Source of the DNA: Amyloporia xantha
Taxonomy: Eukaryota > Basidiomycota > Agaricomycetes > Polyporales > Adustoporiaceae
Direction of reading: 5' to 3'
DNA length: 64,000 nt
Assembly: GCA_036971615.1 (NCBI GenBank)
Contig: JAYKKR010000021.1
Span: forward strand, 1-64,000
The position numbers and the translations under genes were made by a program. Positions 23,869 through 39,477 of this stretch are shown here, in pieces. The notes beneath the pieces are model-generated. The model was not told the DNA's origin. It saw only the letters and a program-made list of their open reading frames with translations, and did not search any database. The first letter of the stretch is position 1. Each line of letters opens with the position of its first letter.

Positions 23869-26284
23869 ATGGCGCCCGCTGCGATTCCCAATGTTATACA
23901 GGTATTCAGGCAAATCATTTCCTACTACCTGCGTGCTGATACGCTCCACTGTGGGCTTTAGTGCAACTGTTCCACAGATTTTGAACGCGAGATAAACGCT
24001 CTCCGAGATCCTATTTCCGTCGTTGAGACAGAGGAAACATGGGACAACATAGCTCGTGCAATAACTCGTCTCACTGCCCTCGCAAGAGGCAATGCCTCCG
24101 AGTATTGCCTTGAGCTCATCGCAGCCCTCCGGTCATTGTCTCGTCCCATCAATAGTGCGGCCAATTCTGAGCGGACGCGCCTGTCAGGTGTGGCCATCGA
24201 GCTCATGAACGTCCTCGCTGGCGTCCTAGAGCTTTCGTTCGAGCCCCTCATCCCCATTTTTATGCCCACCCTCCTTGCCCTATGCTCTCGATCGAACAAG
24301 GTGTTCATCTCCCGGTCCCGAGCTTGCATTCTGTCTATCGTGGAAAACAGCCGTTCATCCTCTATTTTGCCATACCTGGCGGAATCCGTGAAAGACAAAT
24401 CCACATCTCTACGCTTGGCTGCTGCAGAAAGTACTCTTGCTTGCCTAAATAGCTTCAATCCTCCTGATCTCGAAAGGGAGCCCCGAGCCCGCGAGATCGA
24501 GGCTATCATAAGATCAACTGCTACTGACGCCAGCGCCGATGTAAGGACAACAGGACGAAAGATTTTTGAGGCCTACAAAGTTCTCTTGCCACATCGGGTG
24601 GATAGGTCTGTCAGTTCATCTGTATGGCACATCCTTGCGCTGATGTCACTACAGCTTCACTCAGCCTCTCACGCCGACAGTCAAGAAATATCTCAACATC
24701 AAGCCCAAGATAGCTTCGGGGAGTCACTCCAACCCGCCAAGTCGACCACAGTCTTCGCAGTCATTGAATTCACTGCAAGACCGACTCTCCAGGCCGCAGT
24801 TGTCGTCTTCTACGTCTGCTTTGGGAAAGATATCGGGCACACGTAGCTCCCAAAATGTGACTGCTCACGGGCGGTCTGCATCTTCTTCATCGGGTGGCCC
24901 AGCTACCAGCGCTGAAGTAAAGGGCACCCAAATGTCGGCCAAGTCAACAACTCTGGCACGTCGGCCTGCTGCGCAGCATCCACAGCAATCAGGCGGGGTT
25001 GTTAGAAAAGATATGCCTCCTCCTGATTTTGTTCCTAATCGACCATTTGTTCCTTCATCAAGAACGGGAGGCAATTCCAGACGACCTCAGGCCACTGATG
25101 CGACAGATATACCCCTCCGAGAAGGTACTCACTCAGATGCTGTTACGGCTGTCAGCGAACCGTCGTCCAGTACCACAGCATTACGACCTCGCTCGGAAAC
25201 ACTACAACCTGAACGGCATCCGTCTCGACCGCCAAGTGCTACTGGCGCTGCCCGTTCACTGGCTTCTCACGATCCGATGAAAGGTCTCAGGACTGGCCCC
25301 ATTCGACCAACAGCGAACGAGGCCAGCATGCCACCGGTTCGGCCAAATTCAACAGAGCGAAAAGAGCGCGTCGTGGGCGGAGCTAGGCGCGTGTTGATAT
25401 TGCCTCAGACAGACAGCATATCAGATGCACCGAGCGAACCCAAACGCCATGTATCGGTAACCCAGTCCGATGCGGCAGTGCCTCCCAGCAAGGCTCCCGC
25501 CCCAAAGCCCAAGTCCGTAAGGGCAGCTTCAAGCACCAGAGTGCCTGCAGAACGCGGACAGCAGAGTAAAACCACGAAAGCAAATGAGAAGGCCAGACCT
25601 GTGCACACTGCGAGTACACGGGCGACCACCGCGAAACCGAAGGGTCGGATCGAACCTGCAGATCGGAAACCAGGAGGGCAATCTAAAAGCACGAAGACGC
25701 AGCATGGAGAAAAGCCTGTGAAGGCCAACGCCACGTCGATAGGCGGTACGGCACAACCCAATGTTCGCCAAGAACAGGAGACAGCTGCGTCGCAGCCGAT
25801 CCCACCAGAATTGCCAGGTGACATACCGCCCGTAGACGTGCCTCTCCCTCCCAGTCCCACACAAGCGTCCGTTCCTATGTTGGTTCCGCTGCCACCTTCT
25901 CCAATACCCAAGGAGACGGAAGAAATTCCAAGTGTTGTCACACCACGGCGCATGCCTGTGCATCTCGCTCACCTGACAGCATCTGAGCAGACTCCAATAT
26001 CTGCACTCGTTGCTGATATCGAGCGGGGATTCCTGCAAACTCCGTATTCACCCTTTTCTCCTGTGAAGACCCAGCTTCGACCAGGATCAAGCTTGCCTTT
26101 TTGTGCACCTCTGAAAGCACTCAATTTGACTACACTCACTGGCCAGGACGATGGTCAGAACACAGCTGAGGCATCAGAACAAGAGGTAATGACGATACGA
26201 GACATGAATCAAGACAAGGCAGTTGGGCTGTCTGAACCTGAAGATTGCAGACAGGCTCTGGAGGAATTGCAGGTCAACCACTGA
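23869..26284 (+). CDS. CLASP N-terminal (TOG) domain microtubule protein
   Basis: CLASP-family proteins stabilise microtubule plus ends and promote rescue. Exon 1 (23869-23901, MAPAAIPNVIQ) joins exon 2 at 23962. The CLASP_N/TOG helices follow, with phrases ETEETWDNIARAITRL, NSERTRLSGVAIEL, FMPTLLALCSRSNKVF, SRACILSIVENS, KDKSTSLRLAAAE and RKIFEAYKVLLPHRV. A junction near 24606 joins exon 3, which starts FTQPLTPTVKKYLNIK. The rest (to 26284) is a long, Ser/Pro/Arg-rich disordered tail with basic patches suited to microtubule-lattice binding. Only one TOG domain is seen, whereas yeast Stu1 and animal CLASPs have more, so this is a shortened or divergent member. It lies 0.75 kb upstream of the CLIP-170 gene, with only bL34m between them. 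Confidence 0.85.
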
Positions 26285-26522
26285 GCAGGATGGTGGGCAG
26301 GTATCAGAGTGTTGAGTTGAATTGATATCGGCAGGACAATGTCTGTTTGCAACGCATCGTTTACGACATCTACATGTTATGAGTGTATGCTATTGATGCT
26401 CTAATTCATTTGTATGTGCTGACGCAAGCGATGGGGACATGAATCTATACTATGAGGATCAGCAAAAGCAACGTTTGATTGCACGGAACGTACAGCCGTA
26501 GTCAACGCGCACCGTCGCAACT

Positions 26523-26879
26523 CTAGTGTGTCAAAAACCGCCTGCCCTTTGCACGTCGCCTGACGAGGATTTTTTGGCCGGATACGCTCCTCTTCCTGGC
26601 AAGAAAGCCGTGTTTCCGCTTCCTCTTGCGCTGAGACGGCTGGTATTCAGTTCCGCGAGAAGCGTAACGCGCCTGCTGGAGGAGTGATAATATGGGAGAG
26701 ATGGCGGTTGGCTGGAGCAGGGATGATGGTCCACACAGGAGGCTTGGGAGTGATAGGGAAGGGCGGAGGCTGAAGGATGGAAGACGTGCGACTGCTGGAG
26801 CGGTGAAGACGCGAGACGCTGCAGGCAACGTCGGTGGGTGTGCGAGCCACCACGACAGCTGAACGGGAATGCGAGGCAT
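26523..26879 (-). CDS. MRPL34: Mitochondrial large-subunit ribosomal protein bL34m
   Basis: This intronless frame of 118 codons starts at a true ATG (26879, [13 protein letters not shown]). A long presequence rich in Ser, Pro and Arg is followed from about residue 80 by the conserved bL34 core: [18 protein letters not shown], then [19 protein letters not shown]. The core matches bacterial L34 over its whole 40-odd residues (PSxRKRxRxHGF, RxxTxxGRxxLxRRRxKGR). The protein sits in the 54S subunit near the exit tunnel base. It is divergent from, and shares about 160 bp of promoter with, the CLIP-170 gene. Confidence 0.93.
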   Translation of the reverse strand: MPRIPVQLSWWLAHPPTLPAASRVFTAPAVARLPSFSLRPSLSLPSLLCGPSSLLQPTAISPILSLLQQARYASRGTEYQPSQRKRKRKHGFLARKRSVSGQKILVRRRAKGRRFLTH

Positions 26880-27037
26880 TCGAATGGGTCTGCGAGGGTG
26901 AGAGGCAAAGAGCAACCAGCCTGATCAAGCGTCCTCCCGCGTGACATGGCGCGTACCCGCGATCGACATAGGCCTCCGTTCAACTACCAGTCCCCCTCTG
27001 CACCGACTGTCTTCGCGTCGTCTGCTCATGACCCGCC

Positions 27038-30000
27038 ATGTCCACTCCGACCCCTGGTAAAGCACGCCAGTCGGGTATTCCTACCCCCGGCAAACCGAGC
27101 AGCATTCCCACTCCAGGCAGGCCCCGTTCAACATCCTCTGCTCTTCAATATCCCCCGCAGACACAGGACGACGCATACATCTCCAGGGCCTTTGCCGATG
27201 CCATAAAGGCTAACGATCCTGCCCTGCACCGTCCAGGACGCTCTAGCGATGTCTCCACCGCGTCCCTCTCGCCTTCATCTGCAGCCTACCCTCCTGCTCA
27301 GAACGGCAGGCGGTCCGTAGCAGGGCGTCCATCCTCTGTAGCCTCTTCTTCATCCGCTCTTAGCTCTGTTCCGCCCCGGACGCCTACGACGACGTCGAGA
27401 TCTGCAGGTCCTCGTCCTGCCAGTCGCCAATCTGACGTCTTTGCTCGTAGTTCCAGCCGCGCGGGCAGAACCTTCGATGTGGGTGATAGTGTCCGCATCG
27501 AGTCCCTTGGTTATGAAGGGACGTTGAGATACCTTGGAGAAATTGACGGTAAACCCGGTCATTGGGCTGGTGTGGAATTGAGCGGAGGATTTTCTGGAAA
27601 AGGCAAAAATAATGGTGCTGTAAATGGGTGAGCTACTTGCTTCATCGCTTCCTACAGGCTGCGCTCGAGATTTTCGTTCAATGGTGAGCTGCAGCTGAAA
27701 CATTGTCTGCAACCGGCGGACACTACATGTCATATGTAGCTACAGCCTTCGGACGAATATACTGGTTGTCCTTCTAATCCGAATGCTGGGACCTCATCTT
27801 CGTGTCATACTACGAACGCTAACGACCTGCGAAGAGCATACCATATGGGCCTTCTGCTTGCCTACATGATTTCTTCTCATAACACTCATGTATTTCCTTT
27901 CATTCAGGAAGCAGTACTTCATATGTCCTTCCAACTGTGGTGTGTTCGTGGCCACGACCAAACTTTCTGCGCCAACGGCGGGCTACCTTCCAATGTCCCG
28001 TCCGTCATCTGTCGCCTCCTCCCGCAGTGGGCGTGTAACTCCCTCGTTCTCAATGTCAGGCCGGATCACTCCTTCTACCTCTACTACAATGTCAACTGGC
28101 CGCAAAACACCCTCAGTGTCCACGTCAAATGGTCGTGTAACGCCCTCTTTCAACAGTGGACGAATGACTCCATCTGCATCTACGGGACGTAGGACACCGG
28201 GGATAGGTCTCCCCATGTCTCGATCTCGTTCTGCGGCTGCTCACCAGACGCCGAGTGCGGTGACCCCAGTTCGTCCTGCAACATCACAGACTCCCATAAC
28301 TCCAGGCTCGCGTGCCTCTAAATATATTGGGATGACGGCGAAACAACTCAGTTCGCGCGGCACTGGGGCAGTGAGCCCTTCGCGCAATTCTGTTGGCACG
28401 CAGAGTCCAACCCGATCTACTGGATTCTCTTCCCCTATTCACGGGTCTACCCATCTTCCCTCTCCCTCTCGCCATACATCCTCCCCGTTCAATACCCCGA
28501 AAGCTGTCACAGGGGGACGCACATCGAACATCGGAGTTGGCATGCCGTCTATCACTCCGTCCAAGACGCGACCCTCGCTCAATACCCCCCGAGCAAGGGT
28601 TCCGAGTGCCGTTGCCATGCCGCCTCCTGCATCTCCCTCCTTGAGTTCACAATTGGGTCGCTCTGTGTCGTTGACTGACCCTCATATGGCTGACAGGGCA
28701 GCTGGTTCACTGTCTGAGCTGGAAAACAACGGAAAGGCTTTGCAGGATAAGATTGCCGAACTCATGGCTGGAAAGATTCCCTCAGCGTCTCGCCCGACTT
28801 CATCAGCTTCGGTAGATTCAAACCTTACTGCGGAGCTTCAGAGCCAGGTGGAAAGGATGCAGACACAGTTAGCTTCTCTGGAGGACGAGAATGGACGTCT
28901 TCGAAATGTGGCCGGTGCTCAAGAGCAAGAGGCCTCTGCCCGAGTGGAAAAACTCGTGACCGAGCAGAAGCAGAACGTAGCTCGCATTGCAGAGCTGGAG
29001 GCAGCGGTCCGATCAAACGAGCGACTAGTCAGCGAGAAGGAGACAACTATCGAGGGTCTGGAGCGAGCCGCGAAACAGACCGAACTTGATATAGACAAGA
29101 TCAAGAACGATGCTGAGGCCCGGGCCAGGGATATCCAATCCAAGCTGGACGACAAGGAGGCTCTTGTAATCAATCTCAAGGAGCTGATTGAAGCAAAGGA
29201 GGGACTCCAGACGGAAAATGACGCGGTACTGCAAGCCAAAGACGCTGAGATCGCGCTCCTGGAGGCTCGAGTGAAGAAGGCATACTCGGAACTTGAGGAG
29301 GAGAGGATGGAATTAGGGAATCAGGTCGATGAGTTGCGGAAAGCAGGACAGGTTTGTGCAAATTGGCTATCCACATGCGATGCGAATTCTTACTCTTTGG
29401 TACAGGAAACTATTGCCCTGTACGAAGAGCGTCTCAGTGCAGCTGATAGCCAGCGTTACGAACTCGAAGACTTGGTAGCTTCTCTTGAAGAACAGCTCCG
29501 CAAACAGGCGGACCCACCATCACCTACTTCTGCACAACGGCAAGCTGCCTCCGCAATCGAGATCGACAACGAGACGCTTCGGGAGCAAGTGCAACATTTG
29601 CAGAAAAGAGTTGCCGTTCTGGAAGACCAGCTGGAAGAGGCTCACACCACGTTCGACAGAGAAGAAGCTGCGGTGCGTGACAGAATCAAGAGGTACAAGG
29701 AGAGGGAGGATAATATGAGGAAGGAGCTGGGCGAAGGCAGAAAAGAGGTCGATCGCGTCTCGAAGTCGGAAGAGAGTGCTCGCCAACGCATTGAGGAAAT
29801 GGAAGAAGCCCTGCGGGAGAACACAGTAGCATTAGAGAACGCAAGAGCCGAGATTGAGGGTCTCCGAAGCGAGATTTCTGTGAGTATCCTCGCCGTTCGC
29901 CCTATTTGCCCACACACTGACAATAATATTCTGATCAGGCTCTTGAAGGCATTACTTCTGGTATTACTGCGAGCAACTCGTCGGAGAAGGTGGCGGAATT

Positions 30001-31422
30001 GATGCAACGATCGGCCAATGAGCGTGTTCGTTTGATGGAGGAGATTGCGAACCTCAAGCAGCAATTGGCTCAGGCACAAACGCAATCCAACGTTTCAACA
30101 AATGGCTCTATGGATAGAGAGTCAGGCGAGACGGTGGAAGAGTTACGCCAACTTGTCAGTACTCTTGAGTCCGATAAGGCGTTGGTGAGCACGTTCCAGG
30201 ACTTGTGCCATATGACCAGCTGATTCTGGGTGTAGTTGCAGCAAGCGTGTGATGAACGCACGGCAGATCTCGATAGCATGCGCAAGAAGCTCAATCGTGA
30301 TATACCACTGAATGGCGTTGACTCCGGTAAAGGCACCCCTTCCAAGCACGATCTTGCAGCTGCTCGGGACGAGATCACTGGCCTGAAGTATGTCTCACTG
30401 TTTTTAATCCGGATCGGAGCCTGCAGTCGTTAATCCTTATTACAGGCACATCGTCCAGGATTTGCAGAAAGAGAACTCGGCAGCCGCACAGCGGAACAAG
30501 GTTCTGGAATCTGAGAATAAACTGTTATTGTCAGAGACTGAGCAGCTCCGCGAGGTTGGTCTTTACGACTCGAGCGATGCCATCAACTGATGGTTTCGGC
30601 CAGGACCTCAAGGCACTCGAAGAAAATGTAGAACAAAGCATCCTACGCGAAGAACAAGCATTAGTATCTGGGCACGATGAGGAGTCGCCCTCCAGTTCTG
30701 GGGCAATTGCTGCGCTGCAGAAGAAGTATGAGGTATGTGTTTTTGCGCCTTGTTGTATCGCGCGGGACCAAAAATATGGCTACCAGAGCGAATTGGAGCA
30801 AGTTCGCAAGAGGCTAATGGATAGTGAGATGAAGACTGCGCGGACGATACACGATGTACGTCAGGCTGCATAGCATGCTGAAGTCTTTCTCATCTTGCTT
30901 CCTGTTGCAGCTCAATAAAGAGATCGGGGAGCTGGAGACTCTGATCGAATCAAAGGTATTTACCGTGCCTTTGGGCTTTATGACTGGCCTGCTAATGTTG
31001 CTACGAACAGATTTACCGCGAAGTTTGTCCTCAGTCTTTGTTCCATTGATTACTCATTGCTGATTGGCTGAATATAGGACGAGCTCGAGCGCGAAGTCGA
31101 ACGACTGAAGGACAAGCTGGCTCGGAGCCAGAAGAAGTCTTCCAAGACGTCGAGCGATCCACCACTCTCATCCTCGGAGGACCGCGTGACGAGTTCCAAG
31201 AAACATGCCGCAGAAGCCGCCGCCGGGACTGTATGCGAGATCTGTGAGCGGCCGGGACATGACATTTTCACATGCGATTTGCTGAAGGAGGATGCGTCGC
31301 CGCTGACGATGGGGCCGGCTTCGGCGACCGGGGTGAACGTGGATGAGGAGCTGTTTTGCGAGGACTGTGAGGGACGCGGGCACACGGCTGCAAATTGCCC
31401 GCACTCGCTGGACGTTTTCTGA
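27038..31422 (+). CDS. CLIP-170 orthologue: CAP-Gly, coiled coil, two zinc knuckles
   Basis: CLIP-170 tracks growing microtubule ends and links them to dynein and the cell cortex. Exon 1 (27038-27627) starts MSTPTPGKARQSGIPTP and carries the first half of the CAP-Gly domain (VGDSVRIESLGYEGTLRY, GHWAGVELSGGFSGKGKNNG). Exon 2 (from 27908) completes it with KQYFICPSNCGVFV. A Ser/Thr/Pro-rich region follows, with six copies of a Gly-Arg-x-Thr-Pro unit (27990-28200). From about 28690 to 31150 there is a long coiled coil (TAELQSQVERMQTQLASLE onwards). The C-terminus has two zinc knuckles, CEICERPGHDIFTC and CEDCEGRGHTAANC, and ends in HSLDVF. The first intron, about 280 nt, is unusually long. At least eight smaller introns interrupt the coiled coil. 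One CAP-Gly domain is visible, against two in animal CLIP-170, as in fission-yeast Tip1. Confidence 0.92.
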
Positions 31423-31793
31423 GGCGGATATCTACATATCGCTCGTTCTGACTGACATTGGCTTTTCGGTGGTCGTTCATCTACCTTATACCATTATCTT
31501 CTACACTCTCCTTCAAGACCAAACCATTGCTCTCGTGCCTTGGGATGCGCGGTTGATATACCTCTGCACGCCGCACACATGTGTATTCTAACCCATGCTG
31601 TCCTCTCATTTTCCTACAATTTGCTTTGCTAGCATACATACACCACTATAAATAATACAACAGACGATGTTTGTAACGTGCCTAATAGCGCATGCCGAAA
31701 AGACTGAAGACGGGTGTGAATCGGTCCGGGTTGGATTGCCGCTGCCGCGATAAGGCAGCCTGGTCGTTGCGAGCGACGGTGAGTACGAAGACC
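31423..31793. other. Intergenic region CLIP-170 / hydroxyproline dehydratase
   Basis: These 371 bases hold the CLIP-170 3' untranslated region and the promoter of the next gene. An open frame from 31692 runs in phase into the dehydratase start at 31794, but the segment before that ATG shows no family similarity. Nothing else was seen. Confidence 0.5.
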
Positions 31794-33180
31794 ATGGATA
31801 TCTATAACAGCCTTGTGTCTGGCGCAAATGCAGAACTATGCACGATCCGGACTGTGGACATGCATACGTCTGGAGAGGTGGGTGCATTACTATATAGTGG
31901 AAAATTCACTCCATCTCAATGCCATTGACATTCAGCCAACTCGCATCGTAGTATCAGGCTACCCGGCGCTCGAGGGGAGGACGCTGTTAGAAAAGCGGGC
32001 GTACGCACGCGAGCACCTGGATCATATACGGAAACGGTGAGCCTACATCACGTTCCCGGCTGGACAGCCACTAGACTTCATGGGCAGTCTTATGTGGGAA
32101 CCACGGGGACACGGTGACATGTATGGGGCCATTTTAGTACAGGAGACAGAGCTGACAGAGAGCGGAGAGGCGGACATTGGGGTGCTTTTCACTCACAATG
32201 GTGGGTGGTCGACCGAATCGCGCACCTGAGTCAGAAGCTGAACTGGGACAGAGGGATACTCGACGATGTGTGGACACGCGACGATTGCGCTGGGGCGACT
32301 TCTGGTGGATACGCAGGACGAAAGGGTATTTCCGCGGCGGAGGCATTTGGAATATGACAGAGAGAAGGAGGAGACGACGTTGCGACTGCATGCGCCGTGT
32401 GGGGTGGTGGTAGTGACCGTTCCAATGGTCGACGGCGCGGGGGGGACGAAGCGGTCGGATAATCGGCGGCGGGTGCGGTTTGTGAGCGTACCTAGCTTTG
32501 TGTCTGCACGCGACGTGGTGGTGGAGGTCGCGGAGGACAAGCAGTGGGCTGCGCTAAGAGAGAGAGGGCGGGGGACTGTGCGGGTGAACGTAGCGTATGG
32601 AGGGGCATACTACGCGTTTGTGAGCGCGGAGGAGCTGGGATTCCAGAGGGGCCTGTGGGGAGGAGGAGGATACACGCTCAAAGACCTGGACGAGGCGACG
32701 GCCGTCCTGAAGACGCTCGTCGCCGGTCGCCCAGAGCTGGTCGAGCACCCGACCGAGCGCCGGCTGCAGTATCTCTACGGCGTCATCGTCACCGACGCTC
32801 CGCCCGACGACCCCCGCTCCGACTCGGGGCTGAGCGTGTGCTTCTTCGCCGACCAGCAGATCGACCGGTCGCCCACCGGGTCCGGCGTCAGCGCACGCAT
32901 CGCGCTCGCCGTCGCCGCGGGCAAGATGCGGGTGGGAGAGGGCGGGGAGTTCCATTCGGTGGTCAGTCTGGCCGACGCTGGGAGCGCGTTCGTGGGGACG
33001 GCGGTGGGGACGGAGGCAGTGGCGGGCCGGGACGGGGGTCGGCGGTGGGATGCGGTCAGGGTGGCTGTCGAGGGCCGGGGGTTCTACACGGGAGCACACG
33101 CGTTTGTGGGAGAGGCGGAGGATGGCGTGGCGGGGGCTGGGCTGATGGTCCGGTTGCCAGATGGGGACACTCGTCCATGA
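31794..33180 (+). CDS. Trans-3-hydroxy-L-proline dehydratase (proline racemase family)
   Basis: The enzyme dehydrates trans-3-hydroxy-L-proline to pyrroline-2-carboxylate in hydroxyproline catabolism. Exon 1 (31794-31878) ends [10 protein letters not shown]. Further exons give [14 protein letters not shown], then [17 protein letters not shown] and GVLFTHN, which joins [16 protein letters not shown]. The family's first catalytic residue is the Cys of MCGHAT. The second motif reads [14 protein letters not shown], with Thr where proline racemases have Cys. The Cys/Thr pair is diagnostic for the dehydratase as opposed to proline or 4-hydroxyproline epimerase. The stop is at 33178-33180. The 3' half is very GC-rich (about 32,400-33,150) compared with the 5' exons and with the neighbours, giving long shadow frames on both strands. 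Confidence 0.9.
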
Positions 33181-33276
33181 CGTATGGTGATGTCATGTGC
33201 GCCATAATATATAGCGCGTCCTCTGCCCGCGTCTACATCACATCGAATTCCACTCGTCTGACCCGCGCACTCAACC

Positions 33277-34249
33277 ATGTCCTACGCATCCGTCGCTGCT
33301 CAGAACGCGCCCCCCTCCTCAGAACAGGTCCTTTCATTCCTCCCCTTTTGTTCCTCATTCGTCTCACCCTAACTTCATTCATCAGCCTCAACCTGACCAG
33401 GCGCTCTTTACAACAGAGCCCCCCTCCGCAGACAACATCGCAGACGACGCAGCAAAGGTCAATGTCGTCGCCCCCGACTTCCGCTCAAACCCCGCCACCG
33501 TCACTTCCGAGACTGGCCCATACCCTCCCCCCGAATCGTCGCCAGCACCCCGCGGCGGAAAGAAGACTGCTAAACGGTACATTCACGACGTAGAGCAGGA
33601 AGGCTCCTACTTCTGGGAGGTTGCAAAACAGTATCTCTTCCGTCCGGCAGTCGCAGGCGGCCTTCTCGGCCTGGGTATGTCCTCAAATCATTTCTCGCAG
33701 CTTTGAGGTCCTTATGTCCCACAGTGAACGTCGGCCTCATTTCCGCTGCCGGATATGCTTATTACACGCAGCCCCACCTCCGTCGTGACACCCGTGCACT
33801 CGCCTCCACGGCTGCTGCCGCCTTGGCGGTCCTCTCCGGCGAGTCCTATGGCGCAGAGAAGTACAGGCAGACTCCCAGAGGCCAAGCTGAGGAGCGCAAA
33901 GCCAAGCAAGAGGGTGCCGCCCTTTACCGATCGGCCAAAGAGCACATCCTTCGCCCTGGCGTCCTCGGCGGCCTTGTGGGTGTTGGTGAGTCCTCCATTT
34001 AGCGTGTTCGTCAACCATACTGACGTGCTCGCATAGTGAATGCGGGCATCCTTGGGACCCTCGGTTACTTTGCATACACCCAGTGGGATCGCCGCTGGGA
34101 CAGGCGTACGGTCTCAGCCGTGTCCGTCGGCCTCCTCACGCTCTGGTCCGGTGAAGGGTGCGTACATTGTCGCCTTTCATTCTGATTGTATGCTCATTGC
34201 GGCCTGCCGTAGGTACCTCACCGAGAAATACCGCGTGACAAGCCATTGA
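33277..34249 (+). CDS. OM14-like mitochondrial outer-membrane protein with internal duplication
   Basis: The protein starts MSYASVAAQNAPP at 33277, with a Pro-rich acidic N-terminal half (ALFTTEPPSADNIADDA). Its C-terminal half is two homologous units. Unit one runs from YLFRPAVAGGLLGLVNVG through YAYYTQPHLRRDT to GESYGAEKYRQTPRG; unit two runs from HILRPGVLGGLVGVVNAG through YFAYTQWDRRWDRR to GEGYLTEKYRVTSH. Each unit has two hydrophobic segments. An intron interrupts both at the same codon and phase, after the first base of the Val in GLVNVG / GVVNAG. The layout resembles proteins annotated in mushrooms with the OM14 C-terminal domain; yeast OM14 is a mitochondrial outer-membrane ribosome receptor. 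The family call is from memory, while the duplication is seen directly. Confidence 0.7.
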
Positions 34250-34598
34250 GTGGTCGCGATGACTTGAACGGATGATGTCGGGCTATAAGATAGCAGACGA
34301 TTTATTTACGTTAAAGGCGTATTACTCCACTCCCTCTTCTTCAGCATTTCTGTACTATACATACAGTATATTCGTTTTACGTCCAATTCAATGACATATG
34401 GATCTCACAGAATTAGCGTCGGCCTTACGCTTCACGGAATAGATGACGGCGGCGCTTGTGCGGCGCGTGATAATGAATGCCAGTGCACGTGACTACGATC
34501 GAGAACGTCCAATATTTCCGTGGGTTGTGACTCGCGGTCCATATATGCGCGCTATCCGTTATTCAATTCTTCCTCGTTTCTTTCGTCCTCGCCCCAAG

Positions 34599-38151
<3,553 letters not shown>

Positions 38152-38840
38152 TCGTATTCTTTGGACATGTAAAGGAAATATCACGCTACTGTTAGAGCAA
38201 TGCATATCGACTTCCTAATTACTGTACTAATAATATGAGCGGGCGTAGGCCTGTGGCAGCTGCATCTATCAGACTGTACAACATCATAAGTACCTGATCT
38301 TAGGAAGAGAACTTCGTGTCAAATTTTCAGTCTGGTACGTAAACATCAAACTTCAGATGCTCTGCAACCAGCTCTGTCAAAGGTATACATTAATTGTTTG
38401 CGTGGAAGTTAGGATAGTATGTCAGATTGTTGACTACAAGATAATACGAATTTTGAGCTCTAATTCTACTTACTGTGACAATAATAAGTCCCCGAGCTCC
38501 AGGACCCCGAAAGTTATAACCTTAAAGGGGAAATCGAGGTAAATTTACAGAATTTATGATGCGGAGATATCCGAATGCCATATTCGTCCATCGCCTCCGT
38601 TTACACAGTGCTCGCCGTTGACCTCGGAGTACGCAACGACTGGTGAGTTTCTCAAACAATTCAGCCCGTGCCAATGCGTCTGGAGCATGTCTGCCACGAG
38701 CCAGCACCAGATTGCACGTCTCAGGACATGTCAGGAGACGTATCTGGGCTGGATGGTATGCTGGGGTATCGGATGACAGTGCTCTGACCCATGGCCTTTT
38801 CTGTCACAGAACTCCTCGATTCATCAATACCACGCCCACG
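38152..38840. other. Intergenic region AlaRS / RPS18
   Basis: About 690 bp are AT-rich near 38,160-38,540 and more balanced afterwards. The last 200 bases form the RPS18 promoter and leader. Open frames such as 38643-38963 run into RPS18 exon 1 but show no homology before 38841. Nothing else was recognised. Confidence 0.5.
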
Positions 38841-39477
38841 ATGTCGCTCGTTGTCCCTGAAGCCCACCAGCAGTTCCAGGTATGGAGGTCTAAGTCAAAT
38901 GACGACGCCATAGTTGACCTCTCGTCTGTAGCATATCTTGCGTCTCCTCAACACCAATGTTGACGGCAAGCGCAAGATCATGTACGCCCTGACGGAGATC
39001 AAGGGTGTGGGCCGCCGGTACTCGAATTTGGTTTGTAAGAAAGCAGATGTAGATCTTAACAAGCGGTATGTCTGCCTATGTTCTCAACCTTCTTAGTGTT
39101 TTTTCAATCCGATTTATTCAGTGCTGGCGAACTGAACTCAGACGAACTTGAGCGTCTTGTCACGATTATTCAAAACCCTACACAGTTCAAGATCCCTACA
39201 TGGTTCCTGAACAGGCAGCGAGACATTGTGGACGGAAAGAACTCGCAGATCCTTTCCAATGCTGTGGATTCCAAGATTCGTGATGATCTTGAGCGGTTGA
39301 AGAAGATCCGCGCGCATCGTGGTTTGAGGCACTTCTGGGGCCTGCGAGTCCGAGGTCAGCACACGAAGACCACTGGTACGTCTTTTTTCGGTTTCCGGCC
39401 AAGTGCAGTAGTCCTCATCTGTGATGTTTTAAGGACGTCGGGGAAAGACCGTCGGTGTGTCGAAAAAGCGTGGTTAA
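38841..39477 (+). CDS. RPS18: 40S ribosomal protein S18 (uS13)
   Basis: Four exons encode the small-subunit head protein uS13. Exon 1 reads [13 protein letters not shown]. Exon 2 reads [19 protein letters not shown], then [20 protein letters not shown]. Exon 3 begins [15 protein letters not shown] and contains [19 protein letters not shown] and [20 protein letters not shown]. Exon 4 reads [14 protein letters not shown], with TAA at 39475-39477. Every block matches the eukaryotic family at full length. The downstream frame to 39731 is read-through of the last intron and is not coding. Confidence 0.97.

Noticed and set aside
29341..29405. Unspliced reading through a CLIP-170 coiled-coil interval
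   Set aside because: The segment is open in frame, but it begins GTTTGT, ends with a pyrimidine-poor ACAG, contains non-coiled Cys/Trp residues, and is 54-nt intron-like. I treat it as an intron.
32544..33593. 349-codon plus-strand frame
   Set aside because: It is a shadow of the GC-rich hydroxyproline dehydratase in another frame, with an Arg/Gly-rich composition, and runs into the next gene.
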